NCBI RefSeq assembly: GCF_021300655.1
Contig: NZ_JAJTNB010000002.1
Span: 1 to 64,000 of the forward strand
Source: Helicobacter kayseriensis
GTDB lineage: Bacteria; Campylobacterota; Campylobacteria; Campylobacterales; Helicobacteraceae
Reading direction: 5' to 3'
DNA length: 64,000 bases
Part shown: positions 37,751-45,609 of the stretch, one piece after another
Position numbering within the stretch: position 1 is the first letter of the stretch
Layout: the number at the start of each line of letters is the position of its first letter
Notes under the pieces: generated by a model
The model's input: the letters and a program-made list of their open reading frames with translations, nothing else
The model's database searches: none
Told to the model about the DNA's origin: nothing
Translations under genes and position numbers: made by a program

Positions 37751-38542
37751 ATGAAAATACATTCTCTTACCCATTCTTTGGGGAAAACCTCTTTTTATGC
37801 ATTATCTTGTATTATTTTTTCTTTGAGCAATCTCTCTGCGCAGGATAAAAGTGGCTTCTTTCTTGGCTTAGAAGGGAATCTAGGTCAAAGCACGTTGTCT
37901 TTTGCAAGTCATCTTTCTGCAAATGAGTTTAAAAATGAAACTTCTCAGAAGTCGCATTTGTCTTTTGATGGGGGGATCAAGCTAGGATATCAGCATTATT
38001 TTGACAAAGAAGCATTGGGAGTTGCAAAAGCTTATGGGATCAATTTGGGAATCTATGCTGGGGCAGGGCTTCCTATCAAAAATGAAAATCCTGTTTTTGC
38101 CAAAAACGGACAGAGTGGCCATTATTATAAAACTCAATTTTTGCCTATTCGTGCTGGGTTGGATATCAATTTTTTGTGGGATTTTTGGGAGAAAGAAAAG
38201 CATGCTTTGGGCTTAAGTCTTGGTGCGAGCTATCGCTTTAGCTATTTTTTAAGTCAAGACAATCAAGAAAATATTTTTTCAAGCAATGGGCAATTGTTGC
38301 CTGATGCTCACTCTGTGCACTATGCAGATTTGATGGCGCATCAGTTTTATCCACAAATTGGGCTTCATTATTATTATGGACATCATCAATTTGGGATCAA
38401 TTATCGCTTTGGAGGTTTATTGAAGTTTGGAAGCAATACAGGAAAAAACAAACCATTTGAATTGGCTCCAGATGATATTTACCTCTCCACTCAATTTTTA
38501 GAAACAAGCTATGTAAGTTTTGGATATAGCTATCGTTTCTAG
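37751..38542 (+). CDS. Helicobacter-type outer-membrane barrel protein
   Basis: A 263-residue exported beta-barrel. A signal peptide runs from MKIHSLTHSL to about SAQ (residues 1-31). The mature part has alternating aromatic strands (FFLGLEGNLGQS, FDGGIKLGYQHYF, GINLGIYAGAG, LGLSLGASYRFSYFL, QIGLHYYYGHHQFGINYRFGG) and ends in YSYRF with terminal Phe. It resembles the smaller Hof/Hor-type Helicobacter families, but I cannot assign a paralogue. I chose ATG 37751 because of AAAAAGGAA just upstream; an earlier ATG at 37700 would add 17 residues before the signal peptide. It is single-gene and convergent with flgE2. Confidence 0.8.
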   Translation: MKIHSLTHSLGKTSFYALSCIIFSLSNLSAQDKSGFFLGLEGNLGQSTLSFASHLSANEFKNETSQKSHLSFDGGIKLGYQHYFDKEALGVAKAYGINLGIYAGAGLPIKNENPVFAKNGQSGHYYKTQFLPIRAGLDINFLWDFWEKEKHALGLSLGASYRFSYFLSQDNQENIFSSNGQLLPDAHSVHYADLMAHQFYPQIGLHYYYGHHQFGINYRFGGLLKFGSNTGKNKPFELAPDDIYLSTQFLETSYVSFGYSYRF

Positions 38543-38556
38543 GCTCTAAGTTAGAA

Positions 38557-38588
38557 GAGGGCCATTATTTTTTGAGATTAATGGCCTC
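38557..38588. terminator. bidirectional hairpin terminator between omp and flgE2
   Basis: GAGGGCCATTA (38557-38567) and TAATGGCCTC (38579-38588) form a strong stem of about 10 bp with one bulged G. The stem includes the flgE2 stop codon, so it would end both convergent transcripts. The T-run on the plus side is short. Confidence 0.5.
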
Positions 38589-40745
38589 TTTGATGAGTTC
38601 ATCACCTGTGGTGAAGCTTTTGGCATTCATTGAATATCCCCTTTGCATCAAGATGAGTTCAGTCAAAGCATTTCCGACATTGACATTGCTTGTCTCAAGA
38701 TAGCCCTGTTTGATATTGCCCATTGTAAGCTTGCCTGATTCGTTCCAGCCAAGGATAGGATTACCGCTTTTTAAATGCTTTTCTCCTCCTATAAGAGTGC
38801 TCTCAAGTCCAAAGAGATTCCCTCCCATTTTGCTTAGTCCCTGATCATTGACAAAGGCGACAACCCCAATTCTCCCCATCGCTTCTTGCTTGCCATTGCT
38901 AAATTTGAGGAAGATCACCCCATTTTCATTGATGCTTGTTTGCTCAAGCAGACCATCAGGGTAGCCATTTTGCGAAGATGAAACAACCCTTGATTCGCTA
39001 TAGAGCTCATCAGAGCTTTTTTCTTTTTCTGTTCCGGCTATATCATAGGCGATTTTTTTGCCTTTGAAGTCTATCTCTGCGGTTTGAGCGGTGGGTTGGT
39101 TGTCTTGATCAAAGGAGATAAAATGTGTCACTTCATCTCCCAAACGATTTTTGCTTTCTATATCTTGGATATAGGTTTTAACTTCCCATTTTTGGTTTTT
39201 TTGATCTGTGGTGTTAAAGCCCTCTACAAGATTGTATTGGCTAATGAGATGATATTTTTTCCCATTTTCATCATAAATATCAATATTGCTCGTAAAATGG
39301 GGGACCTCAAGAGATTTGCTCAGAATCTTCCCAAGAGAGATTTCTTGCCATCCTTCTGGATCTTGTGCGGGATTGGAATTCCCTGTTTCGCCTATGCGTT
39401 CATAGAGTTTGTTTTCAAATTGGACAAAGGTGTTTTTTCCATATTGTTCTTGGGGGTTGTATGTAGGATATTGGAATGTTTTTTCATCGCTGATTTTTAA
39501 AAATTGATTTTTGTCATCCATAAGATAAACACTTCCATCTTTTTTGACCACATCTCCTGCGCTGTAAGTTTTGTTTTCATCAAAATTTTTGACATTGTTT
39601 GTACCTACAATTTCCCAATCTTTCGGGCTTTCAAGAGGATTTGAGTTTCCTGCTTGATTGATTTTTTTGAATGTGATTCCAAGATAAGAAACAAGTTCAT
39701 TGGGAGCATAAGATTGATTGGGGGTATAAGGAGAAACAGTCGCCATTTGTTGCTCTCTTTTAGTGTTCATTCCCAATGCTTCAAAAAAGCTTCCATCAGT
39801 TTGGATATCAGGTTGTGCAAAATTAGGGCTTGAGAGCTCCACAGCCAAAGAGGGCGTTTTAGAATCTGTGTTTTGTGTGGCGATATTGAGATCAAGACCT
39901 GTTTTTTCTTTGATGAGAGATTTAAGCTCTCCTAGGGTTCGAAAGGAATTTTCTTTTCCTTCTCCATAATAAAAAGTATAAGTTTGCTGTTTTCCATCAT
40001 TGCTAGTGAGGGTGATCTTTGCTTCATTGTTGATTTGAGAATCAAGGGATTTTTGATTGGCAAAAAAGATATTGACATCCGCATCAAGTATTTTTTTCTC
40101 ATCAAGTTTTCCATCGACAACAAATGCATCATAAGCGTTTTTGGGGTTTTGGGTTTTGTTGAGATTGATGCTTGCTTGCACTTTTGTAGTCTGTGCAGGT
40201 TTGCAATGCAGATCTTGTGGAATACGCAAAGGAGAGAGTTTTTCAGATGCTAGATTTTGTTCGTCATCTTGAGGGGAAGAGATAAAAACCCCATTTTGAA
40301 TCTTCCCAAGATTGACGCCATACACATAATATCCTCTTGAATTGACAAGATAGCCTTGCGCATCTTTGCCAAAATTTCCATCACGCGTAAAAAAATTTTC
40401 TTGTTTTTGGGAGAAGCTATCTTTTTTGACTTCCATTTCTCCCTCTTTGTTTTCTCCTACAACAAACCAACCCTTTCCTTGATAGGCCAAATCAAATTCT
40501 CCATCGCTGAGCTTATAACTTCCATTTTGTGTAGAGATTGCATTTGAAGCTGCTGTTGCTCCCATATTGATTTCATTGCTTGTTGGGCCATTGCTAGAAG
40601 TTTTTGGCGCAAAGAGTGTTTCAAATTCTGGACGACTTTCTCTGAAGCCAACTGTATTGACATTGGCGATGTTGTTTGAAACACTATCAAGTCCAAATTG
40701 GTGAGTTTTGATTCCGCTATAAGAGTTTAGGATTGTATTGTTCAT
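38565..40745 (-). CDS. flgE2: flagellar hook protein FlgE2 with inserted carbohydrate-binding-like repeats
   Basis: This is a hook-basal-body axial protein (HP0908-type FlgE paralogue; order fliK-flgD-flgE2 as in H. pylori). The 726-residue protein has the rod/hook N-terminal motif (NSYSGIKTHQFGLDSVSNNIANVNTVGF, residues 7-34) and the conserved C-terminal helix (ALTELILMQRGYSMNAKSFTTGDELIKE, 693-720). Both ends assemble as a coiled coil. The centre, about residues 338-471, holds three repeats that resemble chitin-binding CBM5/12 modules (first and third clear, second degenerate). Core hook proteins are shorter, and H. pylori HP0908 is about 605 residues as I recall. Overlaps flgD by four bases. 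Confidence 0.88.
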   Translation of the reverse strand: MNNTILNSYSGIKTHQFGLDSVSNNIANVNTVGFRESRPEFETLFAPKTSSNGPTSNEINMGATAASNAISTQNGSYKLSDGEFDLAYQGKGWFVVGENKEGEMEVKKDSFSQKQENFFTRDGNFGKDAQGYLVNSRGYYVYGVNLGKIQNGVFISSPQDDEQNLASEKLSPLRIPQDLHCKPAQTTKVQASINLNKTQNPKNAYDAFVVDGKLDEKKILDADVNIFFANQKSLDSQINNEAKITLTSNDGKQQTYTFYYGEGKENSFRTLGELKSLIKEKTGLDLNIATQNTDSKTPSLAVELSSPNFAQPDIQTDGSFFEALGMNTKREQQMATVSPYTPNQSYAPNELVSYLGITFKKINQAGNSNPLESPKDWEIVGTNNVKNFDENKTYSAGDVVKKDGSVYLMDDKNQFLKISDEKTFQYPTYNPQEQYGKNTFVQFENKLYERIGETGNSNPAQDPEGWQEISLGKILSKSLEVPHFTSNIDIYDENGKKYHLISQYNLVEGFNTTDQKNQKWEVKTYIQDIESKNRLGDEVTHFISFDQDNQPTAQTAEIDFKGKKIAYDIAGTEKEKSSDELYSESRVVSSSQNGYPDGLLEQTSINENGVIFLKFSNGKQEAMGRIGVVAFVNDQGLSKMGGNLFGLESTLIGGEKHLKSGNPILGWNESGKLTMGNIKQGYLETSNVNVGNALTELILMQRGYSMNAKSFTTGDELIKEAINLKK
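39333..39734 (-). repeat. three CBM5/12-like protein repeats inside flgE2
   Basis: Residues 338-471 of FlgE2. Module 1 (about 340-381) and module 3 (about 428-471) share the frame Y-P-x-x-x-Y, a hydrophobic pair, LG/EN, a Tyr/Phe, and then GNSNP, a spacer and W. The common block GNSNP occurs at 366-370 and 455-459. Module 2 (about 387-420) keeps YSAGDVV and Tyr407 but lacks the NSNP-W part. Spacing and aromatic positions fit CBM5/12 (ChtBD3). Similarity is by eye. Confidence 0.55.
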
Positions 40746-41647
40746 GATGAGCTCTTTTCATAAAATTCAAGGGCTGATTGGATGGGAACGATCAGCTCAC
40801 CCATACGAAGCATAGGTTTCCCCTCTTTGAAAATGACGCTTTGAACCTCTCCTCTTCCTATGCGTGCTTGGTGATATTCTCCACTAGATTCATTGAGGTT
40901 GTATTCTGCTTTGATGGTGTAAGTTCCGCTTGGAGCGTTTTTGCCATTTTTTTGTTTTCCATCCCAGCTAAAGTTGATATATCCCTTTTCTCCATTTTTG
41001 TCTTTAAGATCGATGCTTGCCACAAGATTGTTTTTTCCATCAAAAATATTGATACTAGGATGCCCCTTAGAAGCATCAATGGCCTCATCAAAATAAAGAC
41101 TAAAATCAGCCTTTCCTTCTTTATCTAAAGTGATTCCAAAGATATCTGTTTCAGCAATCTTTCCAATCATTGCCACAGTATTAAAAGCAGACATTTGTGT
41201 CATTGTATCGCTTGCTGTAGCACTTTTTCCCATACCCTGATTAAGTCCTTCTAGACTTTCTTTGAATGCTTCTTGAAACTTTTTGAGCTCTTCATTGACC
41301 TCTTTTGTGGATTTCATCGCATCTGCTACTTCTAGCATTGTTTTTTTGTTTTGCTCCATCATCTCCACTTGCGTAAGTTGTGCTGTTTGGGTAATGATTT
41401 TATCTGTCTCCATAGGTGCAGTTGGATCTTGATTTTTGAGCTGTTCCAAAAAGAGCTTCATAAATGCATCATTATCAAGCTCATTGATATTGCGTTGATT
41501 TTTCTTTTTTTCGGCCTCTTTGATGTCTTGACCAGTGAGTTTGGCTAGAGTGTTTGGTTTTTCAAGAGGTTTTTTGGTTTGAATCGGAGTTTCCTCTTTG
41601 GAGGGAGCCGAGGTCGTGCTAGGGGTTTTTGAGATTATTTCTGTCAT
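40742..41647 (-). CDS. flgD: flagellar hook-capping protein FlgD
   Basis: FlgD is the scaffold that guides hook polymerisation and is discarded when the hook is done. The 301-residue protein has a low-complexity N-terminal part. The FlgD N-terminal signature is NELDNDAFMKLFLEQLKNQDPTAPMETDKIITQTAQLTQVEMM (about residues 55-97). A Fn3/tudor-like cap domain follows from about 165 (FSWDGKQKNGKNAPSGTYTIKA). It overlaps flgE2 by four bases at its end and lies 13 bases after fliK. RpoN-dependent expression is likely via the promoter before fliK. Confidence 0.92.
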   Translation of the reverse strand: MTEIISKTPSTTSAPSKEETPIQTKKPLEKPNTLAKLTGQDIKEAEKKKNQRNINELDNDAFMKLFLEQLKNQDPTAPMETDKIITQTAQLTQVEMMEQNKKTMLEVADAMKSTKEVNEELKKFQEAFKESLEGLNQGMGKSATASDTMTQMSAFNTVAMIGKIAETDIFGITLDKEGKADFSLYFDEAIDASKGHPSINIFDGKNNLVASIDLKDKNGEKGYINFSWDGKQKNGKNAPSGTYTIKAEYNLNESSGEYHQARIGRGEVQSVIFKEGKPMLRMGELIVPIQSALEFYEKSSS

Positions 41648-41660
41648 AAAAATCCTTTTT

Positions 41661-42962
41661 TTATGCGTATTGCACCATATTGATTTCCATTGATGTAGCT
41701 AATGGAGCATCTTGGAAGTTGTCTAAGCTATTTTTGTTCCCTTTTTGATTTTGATCCTCTTGTCTTTTCTGTTGTCCTTGAGAATCTCCCCCAGAGAAAT
41801 TAAGCTCTATATTGCCAAATCCAGCATTGGCAAGCGTGGCTTTAAATTCACTTTGATTTTGAATAAAGGCTTGCAGTGCATTTTGATTATTGGCATTGAT
41901 TTGGATTTGAAGATCTTTGCCTTTTTTGGTGATTGTGACTTCAAGTTTGCCAAGCTCTTGGGGGTTGAGGTCCATTGAAAGTTTTGTAAATGGAGGTTTG
42001 TAGTTGGCAATCTCTTCTTTTATGCGCTGAGTAAAGTGAGAGAGCGTTTCTTTGCTTTGTGCGATTTTAAATTGTGTTTCTTTTTTGGGATCAAGGGTCA
42101 AAAAATCTTGCACTTTATCACTCTTTTTTTCTTCTGTTGTTTTCTCTTCGAGCTTGAGAGCTTCTGCTTGGGGTTTTTGTGTCAATAAATCTGTGAGTGC
42201 AGATTCTTTGAGTGCAAGCAGAGGGGCTTGAGGGCTCGAAAGAGAATGCTGAGGGGAGGGCTGATTAGAAACTAGGTTTTGTTGGGAAGAGGGAGTGGTT
42301 TGGGTTTGTTTGATTGAAGATAAATCTCTGCGCATTTTTCTTGTTTTTTGCGTGTTTTGAGGTGATGTATCTTGCAAGACAATGCGTTCTTTTTGCTTGG
42401 TGGGTAGAGGAACTTGTTGTGGGGATTGCAAGATGTCTTGTTTTTTACGTGTTTTTATTTCTGGTTGAGTGGAGATTTCGAGTTTGGCGAGATTGAGTTG
42501 GTGATCATTTGCAATTTTTTGAAGATCTCCTAGTGTTTTTTGTTTGGGTTGTTTTGAGGGAAGGGTTTGTACATTTTTAGACAAGAGGGCTTCGCGTAAA
42601 TTGTTTTGTGAGATTTGAGAGAGTTTTTTTTGAACTTCTGGCTGATTTTGTGTCAGAGAGGGTTTTTGTGAAAGTGATGAAGAGATGAGTTTGATTTTCT
42701 TGGAGCGTTGTGTGCGTGAGATTTCTGCTGCATTTGGGAGAGGGGAGGGGTTTTTGGAATCTGTTTTTGCTTGTTGTGTTTGGGTTGTGGAGGCAGATAA
42801 TAAGATATTGGCAAAATCTGTGGGCGGAATTTTTGTTTTGGGCTTTTTATTTGATTCTGTAGTGGGCAATATGGATAAGGAAAGCGGAGATTTGGCTCTT
42901 GTTGTTTTTTTGCTGTTTTTGGCTTGAGGCAAAACAGAAATTTGCAATGAGTTAGAAGTCAT
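41661..42962 (-). CDS. fliK: flagellar hook-length control protein FliK
   Basis: FliK measures hook length and switches export specificity. The 433-residue protein has a long N-terminal region rich in Gln, Lys, Ser, Thr and Pro (residues 1-300), as is usual for the ruler. A C-terminal Flg_hook domain (about 310-400) has the motif LSMDLNPQELGKLEVTI (about 337-353) and GFGNIELNF. It is the first gene of the operon and has a good sigma-54-type promoter 40 bases before the ATG. The ruler region is hardly conserved, so identification rests on the C-terminal domain and position. Confidence 0.85.
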   Translation of the reverse strand: MTSNSLQISVLPQAKNSKKTTRAKSPLSLSILPTTESNKKPKTKIPPTDFANILLSASTTQTQQAKTDSKNPSPLPNAAEISRTQRSKKIKLISSSLSQKPSLTQNQPEVQKKLSQISQNNLREALLSKNVQTLPSKQPKQKTLGDLQKIANDHQLNLAKLEISTQPEIKTRKKQDILQSPQQVPLPTKQKERIVLQDTSPQNTQKTRKMRRDLSSIKQTQTTPSSQQNLVSNQPSPQHSLSSPQAPLLALKESALTDLLTQKPQAEALKLEEKTTEEKKSDKVQDFLTLDPKKETQFKIAQSKETLSHFTQRIKEEIANYKPPFTKLSMDLNPQELGKLEVTITKKGKDLQIQINANNQNALQAFIQNQSEFKATLANAGFGNIELNFSGGDSQGQQKRQEDQNQKGNKNSLDNFQDAPLATSMEINMVQYA

Positions 42963-43009
42963 ATTTGTCCTTCAGTGATTTTGACAATCAATTAGATTTT
43001 TAGAACTTC

Positions 43010-43030
43010 AAAGCAAAGATTATTCCCAAA
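43010..43030 (-). promoter_or_regulatory. sigma-54 (RpoN) promoter before fliK
   Basis: On the minus strand, from 43030 to 43010, the sequence reads TTTGGGAATAATC then TTTGCTTT. The invariant GG (-24) and GC (-12) are ten bases apart, and GGAAT-N-TTGCTT fits the Campylobacterota consensus TTGGAAC-N5-TTGCTT well. Predicted start is about 43001, leaving a 40-base leader before fliK. This fits control of hook genes by RpoN in H. pylori. Confidence 0.7.
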
Positions 43031-43178
43031 GGTGTTTTTAGGATTTTTTAGAGAGAAAAAGTGGTAAAAATAATGAGGACTTTTTTTGGTGTAAATAATC
43101 TCGTCATCTCTTAGATTTTTGATTAAAATTTCACTTTAAAAATCAAAAAAATCATCCCAATTTATACATCGGAGACTT

Positions 43179-44981
43179 ATGCAAAATATTAGAAATATCG
43201 CAGTAATCGCACATGTTGATCATGGTAAAACAACGCTTGTAGATGGGCTTTTGAGCCAATCAGGGACTTTTAGTTCTCATGAACAAGTCGATGAGCGAGT
43301 GATGGATAGTAATGACTTAGAAAGGGAGAGAGGAATCACTATTCTTTCTAAGAATACAGCCATTCATTATAAAGGGACAAAAATCAATATTATTGATACT
43401 CCAGGGCACGCTGATTTTGGAGGAGAAGTTGAGCGAGTACTTAAGATGGTAGATGGCGTGTTGCTCCTTGTAGATGCGCAAGAAGGAGTTATGCCTCAGA
43501 CAAAGTTTGTGGTCAAGAAGGCTTTAAGCTTTGGAATCCGTCCTATTGTGGTTGTGAATAAGATCGATAAGCCTGCTGCAGAGCCTGATCGAGTTGTAGA
43601 TGAGGTATTTGATCTTTTTGTGGCAATGGATGCCAATGATTCTCAGCTTGACTTTCCTGTGGTTTATGCCGCAGCACGTGATGGCTATGCAATTAGAAAT
43701 CTTGATGATGAGAAGAAAAACCTTGAGCCATTGTTTGAGGCGATTTTGGAGCATGTTCCCGCTCCTCAAGGGTCTAGTGAAAATCCTTTGCAGATGCAAA
43801 TTTTTACTCTTGATTATGATAATTATGTTGGAAAGATTGGGATTGCACGAGTATTCAATGGACGTGTCAAAAAAGGGGAGACTGTTATGCTAGCTAAAGG
43901 GGATGGGAGCAAGGAAAATGGCAGAATTACTAAGCTAATTGGATTTTTGGGCCTTGCAAGGACAGAGATTGAGCATGCAGAGGCTGGAGATATTGTCGCT
44001 GTTGCTGGGTTTAATGCAATTGATGTGGGAGATTCTCTTGTAGATCCAAGCAATCCAATGCCTCTAGATCCTATGCATTTAGAAGAACCAACAATGAGTG
44101 TTTATTTTGCTGTCAATGATTCTCCTTTGGCTGGACTTGAAGGCAAGCATGTCACAGCCAATAAAATTAAAGATAGATTGCTTAAAGAGATGCAAACCAA
44201 TATCGCAATGCGTTGTGAGGAAATGGGCGAGGGGAAATTCAAGGTCAGTGGAAGAGGGGAGCTCCAAATCACAATTTTGGCAGAAAATTTAAGAAGAGAG
44301 GGATTTGAGTTTTCTATCTCTCGCCCTGAAGTGATTGTCAAAGAAGAAAATGGTGTGAAGATGGAACCCTTTGAGCATCTTGTGATTGATACTCCACAAG
44401 ATTTTAGTGGCGCGATTATTGAAAAGCTTGGACGACGCAAGGCTGAGATGAAGGCAATGAATCCGATGGGGGATGGTTATACTCGCTTGGAGTTTGAGAT
44501 CCCTGCAAGAGGATTAATTGGATATAGAAGTGAGTTTTTGACAGATACCAAGGGAGAAGGAGTGATGAATCATTCTTTCTTGGAGTTTCGCCCATTTAGC
44601 GGGAGTGTTGAAAGTCGTAGCAATGGGGCATTAATCTCAATGGAAAATGGTGATGCAACAGCGTTTTCTCTTTTTAATATCCAAGAGAGAGGTGTGTTAT
44701 TTATCGCTCCTCAAACTAAGGTTTATGTGGGGATGGTGATTGGTGAGCATAGTCGTGATAATGATTTGGATGTCAATCCTATCAAATCAAAGCACTTGAC
44801 CAATATGCGTGCAAGCGGGAGTGATGATGCTATTAAGCTTGTGCCACCAAGAGAGCTTACTCTTGAAAGAGCACTAGAGTGGATTGAAGATGATGAGATT
44901 TTGGAGATCACACCGCTTAACATCAGAATCCGCAAAAAATATCTTGATCCTACGCAACGCAAAAGAATGACGAAGAAATAG
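43179..44981 (+). CDS. typA: translational GTPase TypA (BipA)
   Basis: TypA (BipA) is a ribosome-binding GTPase for stress and low-temperature growth. The 600-residue protein has the GTPase motifs [10 protein letters not shown] (about residues 10-19), RERGIT switch I (near 53), [12 protein letters not shown] (about 74-85) and NKID (near 128). EF-G-like domains II, III and V follow, and a BipA-specific C-terminal domain, ending [15 protein letters not shown]. The ATG is preceded by GGAG. A 216-base gap, shared with the divergent fliK promoter, lies upstream. Confidence 0.95.
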   Translation: MQNIRNIAVIAHVDHGKTTLVDGLLSQSGTFSSHEQVDERVMDSNDLERERGITILSKNTAIHYKGTKINIIDTPGHADFGGEVERVLKMVDGVLLLVDAQEGVMPQTKFVVKKALSFGIRPIVVVNKIDKPAAEPDRVVDEVFDLFVAMDANDSQLDFPVVYAAARDGYAIRNLDDEKKNLEPLFEAILEHVPAPQGSSENPLQMQIFTLDYDNYVGKIGIARVFNGRVKKGETVMLAKGDGSKENGRITKLIGFLGLARTEIEHAEAGDIVAVAGFNAIDVGDSLVDPSNPMPLDPMHLEEPTMSVYFAVNDSPLAGLEGKHVTANKIKDRLLKEMQTNIAMRCEEMGEGKFKVSGRGELQITILAENLRREGFEFSISRPEVIVKEENGVKMEPFEHLVIDTPQDFSGAIIEKLGRRKAEMKAMNPMGDGYTRLEFEIPARGLIGYRSEFLTDTKGEGVMNHSFLEFRPFSGSVESRSNGALISMENGDATAFSLFNIQERGVLFIAPQTKVYVGMVIGEHSRDNDLDVNPIKSKHLTNMRASGSDDAIKLVPPRELTLERALEWIEDDEILEITPLNIRIRKKYLDPTQRKRMTKK

Positions 44982-44990
44982 GGAGGGAAG

Positions 44991-45599
44991 ATGAAATTTT
45001 TGGAGGCGATGGAGTTTGCGCATGCGTGCAAAGTTTTTGATGAGGCGCGTAAGATTCCAAAAGAGCAGTTAGATCAGATTTTAGAGGCTGGGAGACTTAC
45101 CCCAAGTTCTTTTGGCCTAGAGCATACACGCTTGCTTGTTGTGCAGTCTCAAAAGCTTAAAGAGGAACTTCAGCCTTTGTGTTGGAATCAAAAGCAGATT
45201 CCCACTTGCAGTGAGCTTGTGATCTTTAAATCAAAGGTGAAAGATATTATTGCTCCTTCTAAGTATATTTTGGATTATATGCAAAGACGAGGACTTGATG
45301 AGCGTTTTATGGATCGCTTGAAAAGTTTTCAAGAAAAAAGTTTTCAAACTCGTAGAGAACTTGAAGATTGGAGTATGAAGCAAGCTTATTTGATGGCAAG
45401 CTCAATGGTGAATTGCGCGGCATATTTAGGAATTGATTCTTGTTGCATTGAAGGGTTTATGAGAGAAGAAGTTGAGGGGGCTTTGGGAATTGAACCGCAA
45501 GAGGAGCGTATAGCCTTGCTTGTAGCGTTTGGTTATCGTGTAAATGAGCCAGCTCCGAAATTCAGAATCAAAAAAGAACAATTTGTAGAAATTAGATAA
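44991..45599 (+). CDS. nitroreductase-family NAD(P)H oxidoreductase
   Basis: This is an FMN-dependent NAD(P)H oxidoreductase of the NfsB/FrxA group, 202 residues. It shows the early helix motif with FMN contacts (RLTPSSFGLEHTRLLVVQS, about residues 35-53). The segment AYLMASSMVNCAAYLGIDSCCIEG (about 132-155) and the C-terminal GYRVNEPAPKFR are typical of H. pylori-type nitroreductases. In Helicobacter such enzymes (RdxA, FrxA) activate metronidazole. I cannot say which one this is. It starts 9 bases after typA, with GGGAGG as ribosome site. Confidence 0.85.
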   Translation: MKFLEAMEFAHACKVFDEARKIPKEQLDQILEAGRLTPSSFGLEHTRLLVVQSQKLKEELQPLCWNQKQIPTCSELVIFKSKVKDIIAPSKYILDYMQRRGLDERFMDRLKSFQEKSFQTRRELEDWSMKQAYLMASSMVNCAAYLGIDSCCIEGFMREEVEGALGIEPQEERIALLVAFGYRVNEPAPKFRIKKEQFVEIR

Positions 45600-45609
45600 A
45601 GGATAGGAA

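Noticed and set aside
39084-39500. 138-codon ORF opposite flgE2
   Set aside because: It lies fully antisense to a well-supported hook gene and its hydrophobic composition mirrors the lysine/glutamate-rich codons of flgE2.
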